NCBI GenBank assembly: GCA_022457065.1
Contig: JAJGBQ010000007.1
Span: 2,692,501-2,756,500, forward strand
Source of the DNA: Curvularia sp. ZM96
Taxonomy: Eukaryota > Ascomycota > Dothideomycetes > Pleosporales > Pleosporaceae
Direction of reading: 5' to 3'
Length of the DNA stretch: 64,000 nt
Each line of letters opens with the position of its first letter. Within the stretch, counting starts at the first letter, position 1. Shown here piece after piece: positions 12,481-24,075 of the stretch. The notes under the pieces were generated by a model. That model saw only the letters and a list, made by a program, of their open reading frames with translations. It was not told the DNA's origin and searched no databases. The translations under genes and the position numbers were made by a program.

Positions 12481-13574
12481 TTTACTAACTTCGTTCCCAG
12501 GGTAGTCTCTACGGAAGTGTCCTAACTCTCCACATCCGAGACATGCTTTGTTGTCGTAACGCCTCTAGCGCTCTTCTTTAGACAGTCTATCGTTATACTT
12601 TCTAGAGTTTCTTTTCTTATCCTTAGTCTTTTCTTATACTTTGCTAGTTATAATAATGTCTCTGTCTCTATTAGTTCTATTACGCTGCTTCTTTATATTT
12701 ACTATCGTGGGCTAGAACTATCGTTTCTTCTGCTTGTTCCTTTCCTATAGCCTATTATCTATACGTGTAGCTAGCTTAATTAGAGCCTATAGCGTCTTAG
12801 GTTTATCGTGATATACTAGACCATCTTTAATATTTTCTTTTAAGCCCGCTTCGAATACTGTTTGAAGGGCTGCGTCGTCCTAGTTAATCCTAGCTTAGAG
12901 TTGTTTAAACTTGGCTATATACGCGGATACTAACTTAGTTTGCCTTAAGCGAGTAATTGCCTTCTCTACTTAGTTCTTAGCGTCTACTTCTCTAAAAATG
13001 CGTCCTATTTTCTTCTTAAAGGCGTTCTAGTTCTAGAATAGTGTCTTAGTTTCGTTCTTAGTTCTATAGGTGTTAGGTAACGATATGAAATTCTCTACGT
13101 ATAGCTATATCTATATAGCTACCCTTCCCTTTAGGAGCGTGCTTACTATAAGAATCTTTTCCTAGTTATTAGGAATCTAATTAAGTCTGTAATAGAGGTC
13201 GACGTTAGTAAGAAACGTTCTTAGCTTATTACGTCTCTCTTTATATTTCTTAGGTATATCTATCTTAGGCTTTAGAAGTAGCCTCTCGTTCGGCGTGGCT
13301 ATAAGCTGTTCTATAAGCTAGTTAACTAGACTCTATATATCTACTAGCTACTTAGCTTGCTCCTTTACCTATCGCTTAAGCCTGGCTACTTGCTCTCTAG
13401 GAGTAGGTTCTACCTTAGGCTTCTCTCTATTACTTGGCGTGAGTATCTTATTATCCTTAGGCCTTTGATTAGATCCTATGCTAGGGACATCCGTTAGGTT
13501 GCCTTAATAAGCTATCTTACTTAGTTAAGCGACTATTAGTTAAATTCTTCTATAGAATCTATAGGTAGTTAAAG
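12481..13574 (-). pseudogene. Gypsy gag remnant with zinc knuckle
   Basis: On the minus strand at about 12504-12546 there is a CCHC-type zinc knuckle reading CLGCGELGHFRRDY, in which the last Cys has become Tyr, consistent with TGC to TAC RIP. The remaining sequence to 13574 should be gag capsid, but it is too decayed for a detailed reading. It abuts the LTR directly. Confidence 0.7.
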
Positions 13575-13739
13575 TGTTATATAGGGTTCGCTATACTTAC
13601 CTAGTCTTAGTCTAGATTAGGGCGAGACTTGTATAAAGTATTCTATGCGATTATTTTTTAGCAATTCGTAGTAGAGAGAAGTTATAGAAGTTTAACTAAT
13701 AATAAAGTAATAATTAATTCTATAATAATAGAATAACTA

Positions 13740-15585
13740 ACGTGGTTCACAAGCGAGTCGCTCACCCAAGCGAGTCGCTCACGCCCCACCAGCGCGTCGA
13801 CTTCGACACTACAACGCGAAATGCCACAACAACGTAATTATCAATCAACTTATCCTGAATCAGATCTTCAGCTTGCTCTTTTTGATATTCAATCACAACG
13901 TGTTCAAAGCCAAAGACGTGCTGCAGCTATCTATAACGTGCCTCAAAGAACTCTATCTGACCGACGCGCTGGAAAGCGCCCCCGACGCGACTGCGTACCG
14001 AAGTCGAAGCGCCTTAATAAGCTAGAAGAGGAGGCTATACTTAAGCGTATTCTTGAGGAGTCTACAAGAGGATTTGCGCCTACAAAGGCTGACGTTCGAG
14101 TAATGGCTGATAAACTGTTGCATGAGCGCGCTAGTAACCCTGTTGGCAAGAATTGGGTTGATAACTTTGTTAAGAGGACTCCTGAGCTCCGGACGCGCTG
14201 GAGTCGTCCCTATGATCACCAGCGAGCCGCCTGCGAGGACCCAGCGGCTATCCAGCGCTGGTTCGACTTAGTCCAGGCGACAAAGCAGAAGTGGGGTATT
14301 GTGGACGACGATATCTACAACTTTGACGAAACTGGCTTTATGATGGGCAAGATTTTATCACAGTTAGTTATCACAGGCTCAGAGGGATCAGGCAAAAGAA
14401 GCGCGTCCAGCCAGGCAACCGTGAGTGGGTTACTGTGATCCAAGGCGTGGGCGCGTCGGGTCGCCGGCTACCCCCCTTCGTTATCTTTGCGGGCAAGGTG
14501 CTTATCGACGTCTGGTTTGAGAATCTACCTACTGACTGGGTACTTGAAGTCAGTCCTAATGGCTGGACAAACAATCAGCTTGCGCTTACCTGGTTAGAGC
14601 ACTTCGATACCCATACGAAGAGCTGCACTATGGGTGGATATCGACTGCTGATTATTGACGGCCATGAGAGCCACTGCTCTGTTGATTTTCAAGATCTTTG
14701 CAAGGAGAAGAATATTATTCTTCTCTGTATGCCCGCCCACTCGTCTCACCTGTTGCAGCCCCTTGATGTCGCCTGCTTCTCGCCGTTGAAGCGCAAGTAC
14801 GGCGACTCGATCTCAGGCTTGGCACGCAACCACACCAGCTATATTACTAAGGATACCTTCCTACCAGCCTTTAAGACTGCTTTTGAGCAGTCTATCACAA
14901 AGGAGAACATTCAGGCTGGCTTTAGAGGTGCTGGTCTAGTCCCACATGACCCACAGGCTGTGCTATCAAAGCTTGACGTGGTGGTGCAGACACCAGTACA
15001 ATCGCCGCGACGGGTAACCGCCTGGGAGGCGCAGACACCACGCAACGCGCGCGAAGTCGAGGCGCAAAGTACTCTTATTCAACAGAGAGTAAGAAACCGC
15101 CCTGGGTCTTCTGCAAGTTCTCTTGATGAAAAGATTGCTCAGTTGAGTAAAGGGGCTCAGCAAATAGCACATGAGATGACGCTTATGAGAGAGGAAGTAG
15201 CTGCTCTTCGAGAGGCTCTAAATACAGCAAACAAGCGTAAGAGCCGCAAGCGACGATATGTACGGACAGACGAGACTCTTACTGTTGGTGAGGTACAGGA
15301 TTTATTAGCTGAACAGGCGAGTAGCAGTCGTGGTGATGGCGAGAGTGCGTCGAAGAGGGTGCGAGGAGAGAGGCGCTGCGGGCGTTGCAAGCAGACTAGA
15401 CACAACGCCCGTACCTGCGTAGTTGAAATCGATAGTGCTAGTGATAGTGATAGATCTAAGGAGTAAATTGGCTTATTACGATTTTTAATATACTGTGATT
15501 AATAGCTGTGATAATGTTGCGAAGTCGACGCGCTGGTGGGGCGTGAGCGACTCGCTTGGGTGAGCGACTCGCTTGTGAACCACGT
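13740..15585 (+). mobile_element. Pogo-like transposon B (family 1), inserted in the LTR
   Basis: 1846 bp, TA target duplication (13738-13739 and 15586-15587). Ends ACGTGGTTCACAAGCGAG. Both terminal repeats carry tandem iterons CAAGCGAGTCGCTCACC and CAAGCGAGTCGCTCACG followed by CCCCACCAGCGCGTCGAC. It is the least RIP-damaged copy of the family in this window. Confidence 0.92.
13821..15466 (+). pseudogene. Family 1 pogo-like transposase of B, one 1-bp frameshift
   Basis: DDE transposase that would bind the element's ends and cut and paste it at TA. Order: psq-type HTH with recognition helix VPQRTLSDRRAGKR (about residues 40-53), CENP-B-type HTH (about 70-150), DDE domain with DETGF, IDGHESH and QPLDVACFSPLK, a coiled-coil stretch, and a C-terminal CCHC knuckle CGRCKQTRHNARTC. 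The two frames 13821-14438 and 14435-15466 are joined by a 1-bp deletion in an A-run near 14392 (four As where copies C, E and H have five). Restoring one base would give the 548-residue length of copy C. No other stop is seen, so B was recently active or is a recently silenced copy. Confidence 0.88.
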
Positions 15586-16674
15586 TAAGTATTAATCTAT
15601 ATAAGAGAAGAACTTATAAGAGTTAACTATAATAAGTATAATAATAAAATCTAACCTATTCTTATACCTATTATTATCCTGTCTACTATTACTACTATTA
15701 CTCTTATTCTAAGTCTTAGCCTAATATCCCTAATAGTTGCTATTATATATACCCTGCTATTATGCACTAGCGCCTGATGGTAATCTTGGCGTAATGTTAA
15801 TTACGTAATCGCCGCCCCGCGGTAATTATTACCTTTTGACGTGGCGCCCAATGGTCTCCAACCTGCGGCTATCGTTCAGGAGAGATCCTTCGCTGTTACT
15901 TGTAACACTTAGATATAGTACTTTATATATATTAGCAGCGCGCGTAGACGTTACTAACTACCTTTACTCTATCTACTCTCTATAACTACTCTTTCTATCT
16001 CTATAGTAAGCTACTAAGCTTATAAGACCTAGAGTACTCTACTAGAAGTAATATATTTACGCTACTAATCCTACTTCTATTACTAGCGCTAATTTCCTTT
16101 ACGTAGCCTCTTATTCTCCTCTATAAGTATTGTCGCTAATTATATTATAAGCTAAGCGCTTTTAGCAAGCTAGCGTATCGCGATACTTATTAGACTCTCT
16201 AGCTACTAGTATAGTCTCTCTTAGAGATAGCGTACTTACTACTAAAGCTCCACTACTATATAAAGTATTTCTATCTATACTACTATCTACGCTACTACCT
16301 GCGCTATAATATTATTATTAATAGCTATCTATAGTAGAAATGGCGTCTAGACGATAGTTAGCGACGATAGAACGCGATCTAGATAAAGAGAGATAAGGCC
16401 TATCACCTAAAAGCCTACTTAGATATTCTACTAAGTAAGAACTATCTACTAGATCTATATATAGACTGCGAGAAAATCTATCTTATTAATATAGTAGACG
16501 TCTTAATAGATAAGCTTCTTAACCTTACGTCTATACGCGCGCTTAAGTAGAAAGAAGTAGCTTACGTTAAGAAGCTAAAGAAGGTATAACGTATAAGGCG
16601 GCATATAGAAAGTAATAATCTTATTCTTAGCGTAGTACTAGTTAAACTCTAGCGTAGCGTGGCTACTATAGCTA

Positions 16675-18521
16675 ACGTAGTTCATAAGCGAGCTGATCAC
16701 CCAAGCGAGCTGATCACACCCCACCAGCGCGTCGACGTTGACACTACAACGCGTTATGTCGCAACAACGCGATCATCAATTAACTTATCCTGAATCAGAT
16801 CTTCAACTTGCTCTTTCTGATGTCCAATCACAACGTGTTCAAAGCCAAAGACGTGCTGCCTCTATCTATAACGTGCCTCAAAGTACTCTATCTACTCGAC
16901 GTGCTGGAATACGCCCTCGACGCGACTGCGAAGCAAATTTAAAGCGCCTAAACAAGCTAGAAGAGGAGGCTATAGTTGAGAGTATTCTTGAAGAGTCTGC
17001 GCGAGGATTTGCGCCTACAAAGCCTGACGTTCGAGCTATGGCTGATAAACTATTGCATGAGCGAGGGAGCAACCCTGTTGGCAAGAACTGGGTTGATAAC
17101 TTTGTTAAGCGAACTCCTGAGCTCCGTACGCGCTGGAGCCGTCCCTATGATCACCAGCGAGCCGCCTGCGAGGACCTAGCGGCTATCCAGCGCTGGTTCG
17201 ACTTAGTCCAGAGGATGAAGCAGAAGTGGGGTATTGTAGACGATGATATCTACAACTTTGACGAAACTGGCTTTATAATGGGCAAGATTTCATCACAGTT
17301 AGTTGTCACAAGCTCAGAGGGATATGGCAAAAAGAAGCGGGTACAGCCAGGCAACCGTGAGTGGGTTACTGTGATCCAAGGCGTGGGCGCGACGGGTCGC
17401 CGGATACCACCCTTCGTTGTCTTTACGGGCAAGGTGCTTATCAACGTCTAGTTTAAAGACTTACCTGCTGACTGGGTTCTTAAAGTCAGTCCTAATGGCT
17501 GGACGAATAATCAGCTTAGTCTTGCCTAGTTGGAGCACTTTGATACCCATACAAAGAGGCATACTGTAGGTGGGTATCGACTGCTTATCATTGACGGCCA
17601 TGAGAGCCACTGCTCCGTCGATTTTCAAGATCTTTGCAAGGAGAAGAATATTATTCTTATCTGTATGCCTGCGCACTCGTCTCACCTATTGCAGCCCCTT
17701 GACGTCGCCTGCTTCTCGCCGTTGAAGCGCAAGTATGGCGACGCTGTTTCAGGCTTGGCACGCAACCGCACCCACTATATCAGCAAGGAGACCTTCCTGC
17801 CAGCCTTTAAGACTGCTTTTGAGCAGTCTATCACGAAGGAGAATATCCAAGCTGGCTTTAGAGGCGCTGGTCTAGTCCCACACGACCCACAGGCTGTGCT
17901 ATCTAAGCTTGACGTAGTGGTGCAGACACCATATCAATCACCGCGACGGGTAGCCGCCTAGGAGGCGCAGACACCACGCAACGCGCGCGAGGTTGAGGCT
18001 CAAATTGGTCTTATTCAAGAGAGCGTGAGAAAACGCCGTGGGTCTTCTGCCAATTCACTCACCGAGCAGATCGCGCAGCTGAGTAAAGGGGCTCAGCAAA
18101 TGGCACATAAAATGGTGCTTCTGACAGAGAAAATTACTACTCTTCAAGCGGCTCTAGATAAATCAAACAAGCGTAAGAGCCGTAAGCGGCGATACGTACG
18201 GACAGAAGAGACTCTTACTGTAGGCGAAGTTCAAGAAGTATTGGCTGAACAGGCGGGTAGTAGTCGTGGTGATGGTGAGAGTGCGTCGAAGAGGGTTCGA
18301 GGAGAGAGGCGGTGCGGGCGTTGCAAGCAGACTGGACACAACGCTCGTACCTACGCAGTTGAGATAGATAGTGCAAGTGATAGTAGCGATTCTGATAATT
18401 AATTTAGTATATCGTAATACTTTATCGACTATGATAAAAGACTGTGATAACGTCTTGACTTTAACGCGCTGGTGGGGTGTGATCAGCTCGCTTGGGTGAT
18501 CAGCTCGCTTATGAACTACGT
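16675..18521 (+). mobile_element. Pogo-like transposon C (family 1), inserted in P
   Basis: 1847 bp with TA duplications (16673-16674, 18522-18523). Both ends read ACGTAGTTCATAAGCGAG, an RIP-altered form. Both carry iterons ending CTGATCACC and CTGATCACA after AAGCGAG, followed by CCCCACC. The iteron type differs from that of B, but left and right ends match each other. Confidence 0.9.
16756..18402 (+). pseudogene. Family 1 transposase of C: full length, three TAG stops
   Basis: 1647 nt in a single frame (548 residues), stopped only by TAG at about 17449, 17527 and 17959, each where other copies have TGG (Trp). That is the expected RIP change. ATG at 16756 (MSQQRDH) is chosen over an in-frame upstream start inside the terminal repeat because it matches the start in B and E. 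Catalytic Asp D169 (DETGF), D280 (IDGHES) and D316 (QPLDVA) give a DD35D spacing typical of pogo-like transposases. Recognition helix VPQSTLSTRRAGIR. The CCHC knuckle near residues 520-533 has its last Cys changed to Tyr. Confidence 0.88.
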
Positions 18522-18714
18522 TATCTAAAATAAGAAAATAATAGATTCTAGCTATATAAGTAGCTATGTACTAGTTAAAGTGCTTTATCTACTCTATACT
18601 AAGCTTATCTATTATCTAGCTATTATCTAAGATAGTAATAGTCTAGTTAGGTAGGAGCTTATTATACTAGCTAGCCTAGTAGACTTTATTAGATAATATT
18701 ATAAATAGTAGAAG

Positions 18715-19638
18715 TGTTACACAGGGTTATGCTATACTTCTCTAAATCTCGATCTAGGTTAGGGCGAGATAACTGTCAGCAGGTGTCCGCGCGATTGCTA
18801 AAGTATTTCTATATATAAAAGAGTTATAGATATTTAACTAATAGTAAAAGATAATTAATTCTATAGTAATAGAATAATAGTATACTAATTTTATTAAGTA
18901 ATAACTTATAAGAACGTATAATTTAAGTTAACTATAATAAGTATAATAATAAAATCTAAACCTATTTTTATACTTATTATAATCTACTCTAGTATTAGCT
19001 ATCTATTTTAAAGTTACTAACTTTATCTTTACTATGTAAGACTATATTCTTATATATCTAGAGTGGCATTACTAATACTAGTATCTTAGCGTAAGGTTAG
19101 TTACGTGATTATCGCTCTATAATAATTACTTACCTGCTAACACTCTAAGGGTCTCCTACCACTCGTGGTTAGCATTAAGGGAGGTGATCCTTTTGACTTG
19201 TGTTACGATCCCTGAAAACGCTAACACTAAGTAGACCTGTAAGTAGTTTGAAGAATTGCGACTACGCTGTAATTCTTCTAGGACTGCGCCGCACGTCACG
19301 TGACTTAATTAGTAATTAGTAGCTCTTAGCGCTACTAAGTAACTAAGCACTCTATAGAAATATGCAGGATACTTAGTTAATTAGTAGTTCTTAGCAGAAC
19401 TAAGTAACTAAGTAACTTATATTAAGTAGAAGTATATAGTATTAGGTATTAAGCTTTTATAGCTTAATATATTTAACTTAAGTTATAAGTATAAGTATAA
19501 TATAAGAGTTACTTATAGAGATACTATTTATATTACTCTATTACTTTATCCGCGAAAACTGATCTTAGAGTCTTAACACTAGAAGTCTTTTATTACTTCT
19601 ACTCAAGATCCACTCATAACAACTTGTTACGAGTAACA
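18715..19638 (-). repeat. Solo LTR (LTR2 type) holding a nested LTR3
   Basis: Begins TGTTACACAGGG and ends GTTACGAGTAACA. It is flanked by a perfect 5-bp duplication AGAAG (18710-18714 and 19639-19643), so it is a complete solo LTR inserted in P. It is interrupted at 19201-19621 by another solo LTR. Net length is about 498 bp, the same as the second LTR2 at 20316-20813. Confidence 0.88.
19201..19621 (+). repeat. Solo LTR (LTR3 type) nested in an LTR2
   Basis: 421 bp, TGTTACGATCC to ACTCATAACA, flanked by the 5-bp duplication ACTTG (19196-19200 and 19622-19626). The family recurs at 35026-35473, 36106-36924, 38247-38713 and 43840-44026. Confidence 0.88.
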
Positions 19639-20315
19639 AGAAGACACTAGCTAAATGCGTTAACGTATTTAATAGCTATTACCTACTTATAATTACCTAG
19701 CTATATAATAACTACCCTACTAACTCTATTAGCGCTAGTAACTACTTTTAATATTCTAGTAATACTTATTATAAATCTAGTTTTATTAAAGTTATAGACG
19801 TCTAACGCGTCTTCTCTACTAGCTTAAACTAGGCTATAATTATAATAGAATTCTTATAGAAGGCGCGCTAACTATATAATCTTCTAGTCTACTTTATCTA
19901 AAGCTCTAGCTAGCTTTAGATAAAGCGCGATACCTACTTCTTACTTATAGATAGTAGAGATAGATCTTAATCACGCGTAGTAAGTAGAGCGTTTACTATT
20001 CGTTATATATTAATAATATAAGCTAAAAAACTATACTAATTAAGGCCTAGAATCTAATATAAAAGAGACTACTCTTTAATTAGTAATAGCTTATAGTTAA
20101 TAGAGACTATCTCTAATCGTGTCTGGATACTATAGAGGCGCGTCCAAAGAGTTAACTTTAATACGTCGTATACTTTTACAAGAGTATAGATAGATTATTT
20201 TAGTTTATTATAATAGGACGCTATAGTAAGACTTATTCTATCTTCACGAGTAGTTAATATAGAGCGTTATTATCGCGGCATTATAGTGGTTATAGAGAGA
20301 GTCGCGTTAGGTTAG

Positions 20316-20813
20316 TGTTACAAGTAACAGGACAAAAGAATCACCTCTCTTAATGCTAACCACGAGTGGTGGGAGACCCTTAGGGTGTTAGTAGGTAAGC
20401 GATTATCGCGGGGCGGCAATCACGTAACTAGCCTTACGCTAAGATACTAGCATTAGTAATACTACTCTAAATATATAAAAATATAGTCTTATATAGTAGA
20501 GATAGAGTTAGTAACTTTAGAATAGATAGCTAATACTAGAGTAGATTATAATAGGTATAAGAATAGGTTTAGATTTTATTATTATACTTGTTATAGTTAA
20601 CTTAAATTATACTTTCTTATAAGTTATTACTTAATAAGATTAATATATTATTATTCTATTATTATAGAATTAATTATCTTTTACTATTAGTTAAATATCT
20701 ATAACTTCTTTCTACTTAGAAATACTTCGGCAATCGCGCGGACACCTACTAACAGTCATCTCGCCCTAACCCGGATCGAGACTTAGAAAAGTATAGCATA
20801 ACCCCGTGTAACA
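20316..20813 (+). repeat. Solo LTR (LTR2 type) in the right part of P
   Basis: 498 bp, TGTTACAAGTAACAGGAC to CCCCGTGTAACA, with 5-bp duplication GTTAG (20311-20315 and 20814-20818). It is inserted just inside the right terminal repeat of P and is in opposite orientation to the LTR2 at 18715. Confidence 0.9.
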
Positions 20814-22213
20814 GTTAGATAGGGTGCGTAGCTTACTAATCCACGCAGCTTACTAATCCCGCACGTTAGTATTAACGTGCGGGATCAGTAAGCTGGCCAG
20901 ATCAGTGAGCTGGCCGCCCAAGATCCCACCAAAAATCAACAATTGTAGGGGTCGCAATCTCCACAACTACCTAAGAGAAGTTGTAGAAAATCTAGTATGC
21001 TTTTATTATAGGTACAAAGACTATGCTATTGAAGTTAAAAGGTATTCTCTATAATAGTAATAGAGATTTAGCAAAGTACGCTAAAATAATCCCTATAATT
21101 TAGGTTTTTCTTAATAGTTTTTGATACATAACGTACCTCACGGGTTCGTGAGACACTTTTGCCAAGCCCCTACTAAAACTACTATATTATGGCCTAAAAT
21201 AGCTTACTTTAGACCTATATAGTGTAATACAATACAAGATATTATTTAGAGTCTACTTTTATAGCCTACTTATATGTTCGCGCGTTATGTCTAGTTATAT
21301 TATACTATCTATACCGTCTTTAAGATAGTTTACCTACTTTAGCGCGTTTCTACTTCTTTAACTTCTTCTTATTACTACGCGCTCTAAAGTCTTGAAGAGC
21401 GGATAAGCGCGCCCTATCTTTAACTGTTAAGGTCCTCTCTACCTAAACCTACTTTCTTTTGTGCGATTTTCGTCGCGTTACGGCCTTATTTGCTGTCTTA
21501 AGCTTAGCGATCTTCTTTTACGCTAATACTAACTTATGCGTAATAATAGCTACCCTCTTTAAGATCTTCTTAAAGATCTCTATAATAGATATTAGCGAGC
21601 TATCTATATATCTTTAAATTCTCTACTTTACTAGCGTTAATTGCGACCCTAATTCTAGGGTATTACTAGAGGTTTGCGACACCTAGGGCTAGTTGTTAAT
21701 AGGTAGGGGTAATAGAGTGCGCAACTAGACGTTAAGGGCTAATATAACCCGTTCTAGGTTAAATAGAACTAATCTAGTGTCTTAAAAACCTCCTTAAATA
21801 TTACTAGAAGTAAATAAGGTGTTAAAAGCGCGTTTAAAGCAAGATAGGAACTCTTATTTTGTAATATAGTTAATCTAGCTACGCATAAGCGCTTCGACTT
21901 AGCGTCTATAGGCCTACTTTAAAGGGGTAAAATAGCCTATATTAAGGGGCTGTAAGAGATAAGATAAGTGTAGAGGCATATAAATAGTAATAATACTATA
22001 ATCTTTATAGTATTTTTAGAAATCTAGCAAGTTATAGCTCTTATAGCCGTTAATAATAAGTAGGCGGTAGATACTAATCTTCTTCGTCTTTATATGCTTA
22101 TTAAAGTACTTTATCTACGCAAGACTAAGCTTATTAGTTGTCTAGCTATTCTTAGAGACCCTAATAACCTAGTTCTAGAGTATATTGCTATCTTTATACT
22201 AGCTTGAGAGGTA

Positions 22214-24075
22214 ACGTGCCTTATGGGTTCGCGAGCCACATGGGTTCGCGAGCTACTTTTGCCAAGCCCTCACCACAACTACCACATTATAGCCCAAAAG
22301 AGCCCACTTTAGACCTATACAGCGCAAATAAATACAAGATATTATTCTAAGTCTACTTCTACTACCTACTTACACGTTCGCGCGTTATGCCTAGTTCTAT
22401 TACACCGTCTATACCGTCTTTGAGATAGTTCACCCCCTTTAGCGCGTTTCTGCTTCTTTAACTTCTTCCTATCACTACGCGCCCTAAAGTCCTGGAGAGT
22501 AGCTAATCGCTCTCTATCTTTAACTGTCAAGGTCCCCTCTGTCTAAATACGTTTTCTTTTATGCGATTTTCGTTGCGTAGCGGCTGCGTTAGCTGCTTTA
22601 AGCTTAGTAATCCGCTTTTGCGCTAACACTAACTTATGCGCGATAATAGCTACCTCCTTTAAGACCTTCTTAAAGGCCTCTACTATAGACGTTAGTGAAC
22701 TATCTATATGTCTTCGAATTCTCTGTTTTACTAGCGTCGATTGCGACCCTAATTCTAGAGTATTACTAGAGGTTTGCGACACCTAGGGCAGGTTATTAGT
22801 AGGTAGGGGTGATAGAGTGCGTAACTAGACGTTAAGGGCGGATATAACCCGTTCTAGGTTAAATAGGACTAAGCTAGCGCCTTGAAAGCCTTCTTGGACG
22901 TTACTAGCCGTAAATAATGCGTTAAAAGCCCGCTTAAAGTAAGATAGGAACTCTTGTTTTGTGACGTGACTAATCTAGGTGCGCATGAGCGATTTGACTT
23001 AGCGTCTATAGGCCTGCTTTAAAGGGGCAAAACAGCCTATATTAAGCGGCTATAAGAGGTGAGACGAGTGTGGAGGCATGTAAATAGTGATAATAGAGTT
23101 GTCTTTGCAGTATTTCTAAAAATCTAGCGAGTTATGGCTTTTATGGCCGTTAATAATAAGTAGGTGGTTAGTACTTACCTTCTTCGCCTTTATATGCTTA
23201 TTAAAGTGCTTTAGCCACGTAAGACTAAGCTTATTAGTCGTCTAGCCGTTCTTAGAGACACTAATAACCTAGTCCTAGGGTATATCGCCGTTCTTATACT
23301 AGCTAGAGAGATAGTGGCGCGCCTTAAGGATAATGAAGGGCGGAATCGTCTATCTAGTCGCGTTGATGCCCTGGATGACCGTGGCCCACTCTCTATTGCC
23401 TAGCTGGATAGTCTTAGGCCGTCTACGTCTCTCTAAAGCTGTAATAATAGCCCTAGGGGCAATCTGGCCTATTATAAAGCCCGTCTTATTAAAATTAAAC
23501 GTGTCGTTATCTAGAATCCTATACTTAGCTTTTATATTAGCTACTAGGCTAAACTAGTCTTAAATAGCCTTAGAATTCTTATAAAGGGCTCTTTTGTAGT
23601 CGTACTTACGATTAAACTTTACTTTAAGCTTAGGGCGGCGCTTGACGAACGTGCTAGGCTAGATTTAGCTAACCTAGTCTAAATTACGCTTAGCGCGCAA
23701 AGAATTAGCTATATTAGCCACATCTACGAGCCTAGGGGGAAACCTACGAAGATTAAGGTTAAGTATATACTTAACAACTACCTTCTCCTTAAGCTTAGTT
23801 AGATTTATTGTTTTAGGCTAGCGATCTACCTTTAAAGGTCGTCCGTCACGTCTTTAGCTTAGTGTTGTCTAATTAACGTTATAGATAGCTGCAGCGCGTC
23901 GCAAGGAGAGATTCGCGTCTTATTTAAGAGCCTAAAGAGCAAGCTATATCTAACATTTAGTAAAGGGCTATAAGTAATCTTGTTGTTATGACATTAGAGT
24001 AGAGTAGTAGTTGTGGTAAGGGCTTGGCAAAAGTGGCTCGCGAACCTATGTGGCTCGCGAACCCATAAGGCACGT
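22214..24075 (-). mobile_element. Pogo-like transposon K (family 2), inserted in J
   Basis: 1862 bp, TA duplications at 22212-22213 and 24076-24077. Ends ACGTGCCTTATGGGTTCGCG, with two iterons of type ATGGGTTCGCGAGCCAC on each side, followed by TTTTGCCAAGCCC. It is inserted in the same orientation inside a relative (J), at the TA of AGAGATAGTGGCGCG, a sequence K itself contains near 23309. Confidence 0.88.
22342..23994 (-). pseudogene. Family 2 transposase of K, in-register but with many stops
   Basis: From ATG at 23994 to TAA at 22342 there are 1653 nt, exactly 551 codons including the stop, the same length as in copy M. There are therefore no net indels, only nonsense and missense changes, the pattern expected of RIP. 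Recognisable parts: psq-like HTH near 23890 (TTLS.RRDGRPLK), DDE motifs in the middle, a lysine-rich segment near 22560, and a C-terminal cysteine knuckle (first Cys lost) near 22390. Pogo/Tc1-type DDE transposase. Confidence 0.78.

Larger units (their letters stand above)
6235..15907 (-). mobile_element. RIP-decayed Ty3/gypsy LTR retrotransposon, truncated, with nested insertions
   Basis: An AT-rich block reads on the minus strand as gag (right) to pol (left). A 5' LTR lies at 13575-15907 and contains transposon B. The internal region runs from about 13574 to 6235 and is split by transposon A at 8434-10280. No 3' LTR is visible at the left edge, where normal-composition DNA starts abruptly, so the element is truncated inside or just after integrase. 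Stops are frequent and mostly TAG/TAA at sites consistent with CpA to TpA change, so it is not coding-competent. Confidence 0.8.
13575..15907 (-). repeat. LTR of the gypsy element (LTR1 type), interrupted by transposon B
   Basis: Starts TGTTATATAGGG (from TGTTACACGGGG) and ends TACTTGTAACA. Without transposon B (13740-15585 plus one TA) it is about 485 bp, like the solo LTR at 30968-31451. It belongs to the same LTR1 group as the copies at 30968, 37100, 53056 and 60270. Confidence 0.8.
15908..20866 (-). mobile_element. Pogo-like element P (family 3), decayed and heavily nested, left end lost
   Basis: Segments 15908-16672, 18524-18714, 19644-20315 and 20819-20866 align in order with the better element Q at 27557-29389, as RIP-mutated minus-strand transposase. 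The right terminal repeat survives at about 20822-20866, ending ATCCCGCACGT with two iterons of the GGATCAGTAAGCTGCGC type (mutated). The left terminal repeat and about 170 bp are missing where it abuts the gypsy LTR. Insertions inside P: transposon C, an LTR2 that itself holds an LTR3, and a second LTR2. Confidence 0.78.

Noticed and set aside
14385..14445. A-run in the transposase as a programmed ribosomal frameshift
   Set aside because: Copies C, E and H have five As and a continuous frame there, so four As is simply a 1-bp loss; no slippery heptamer plus pseudoknot is evident.
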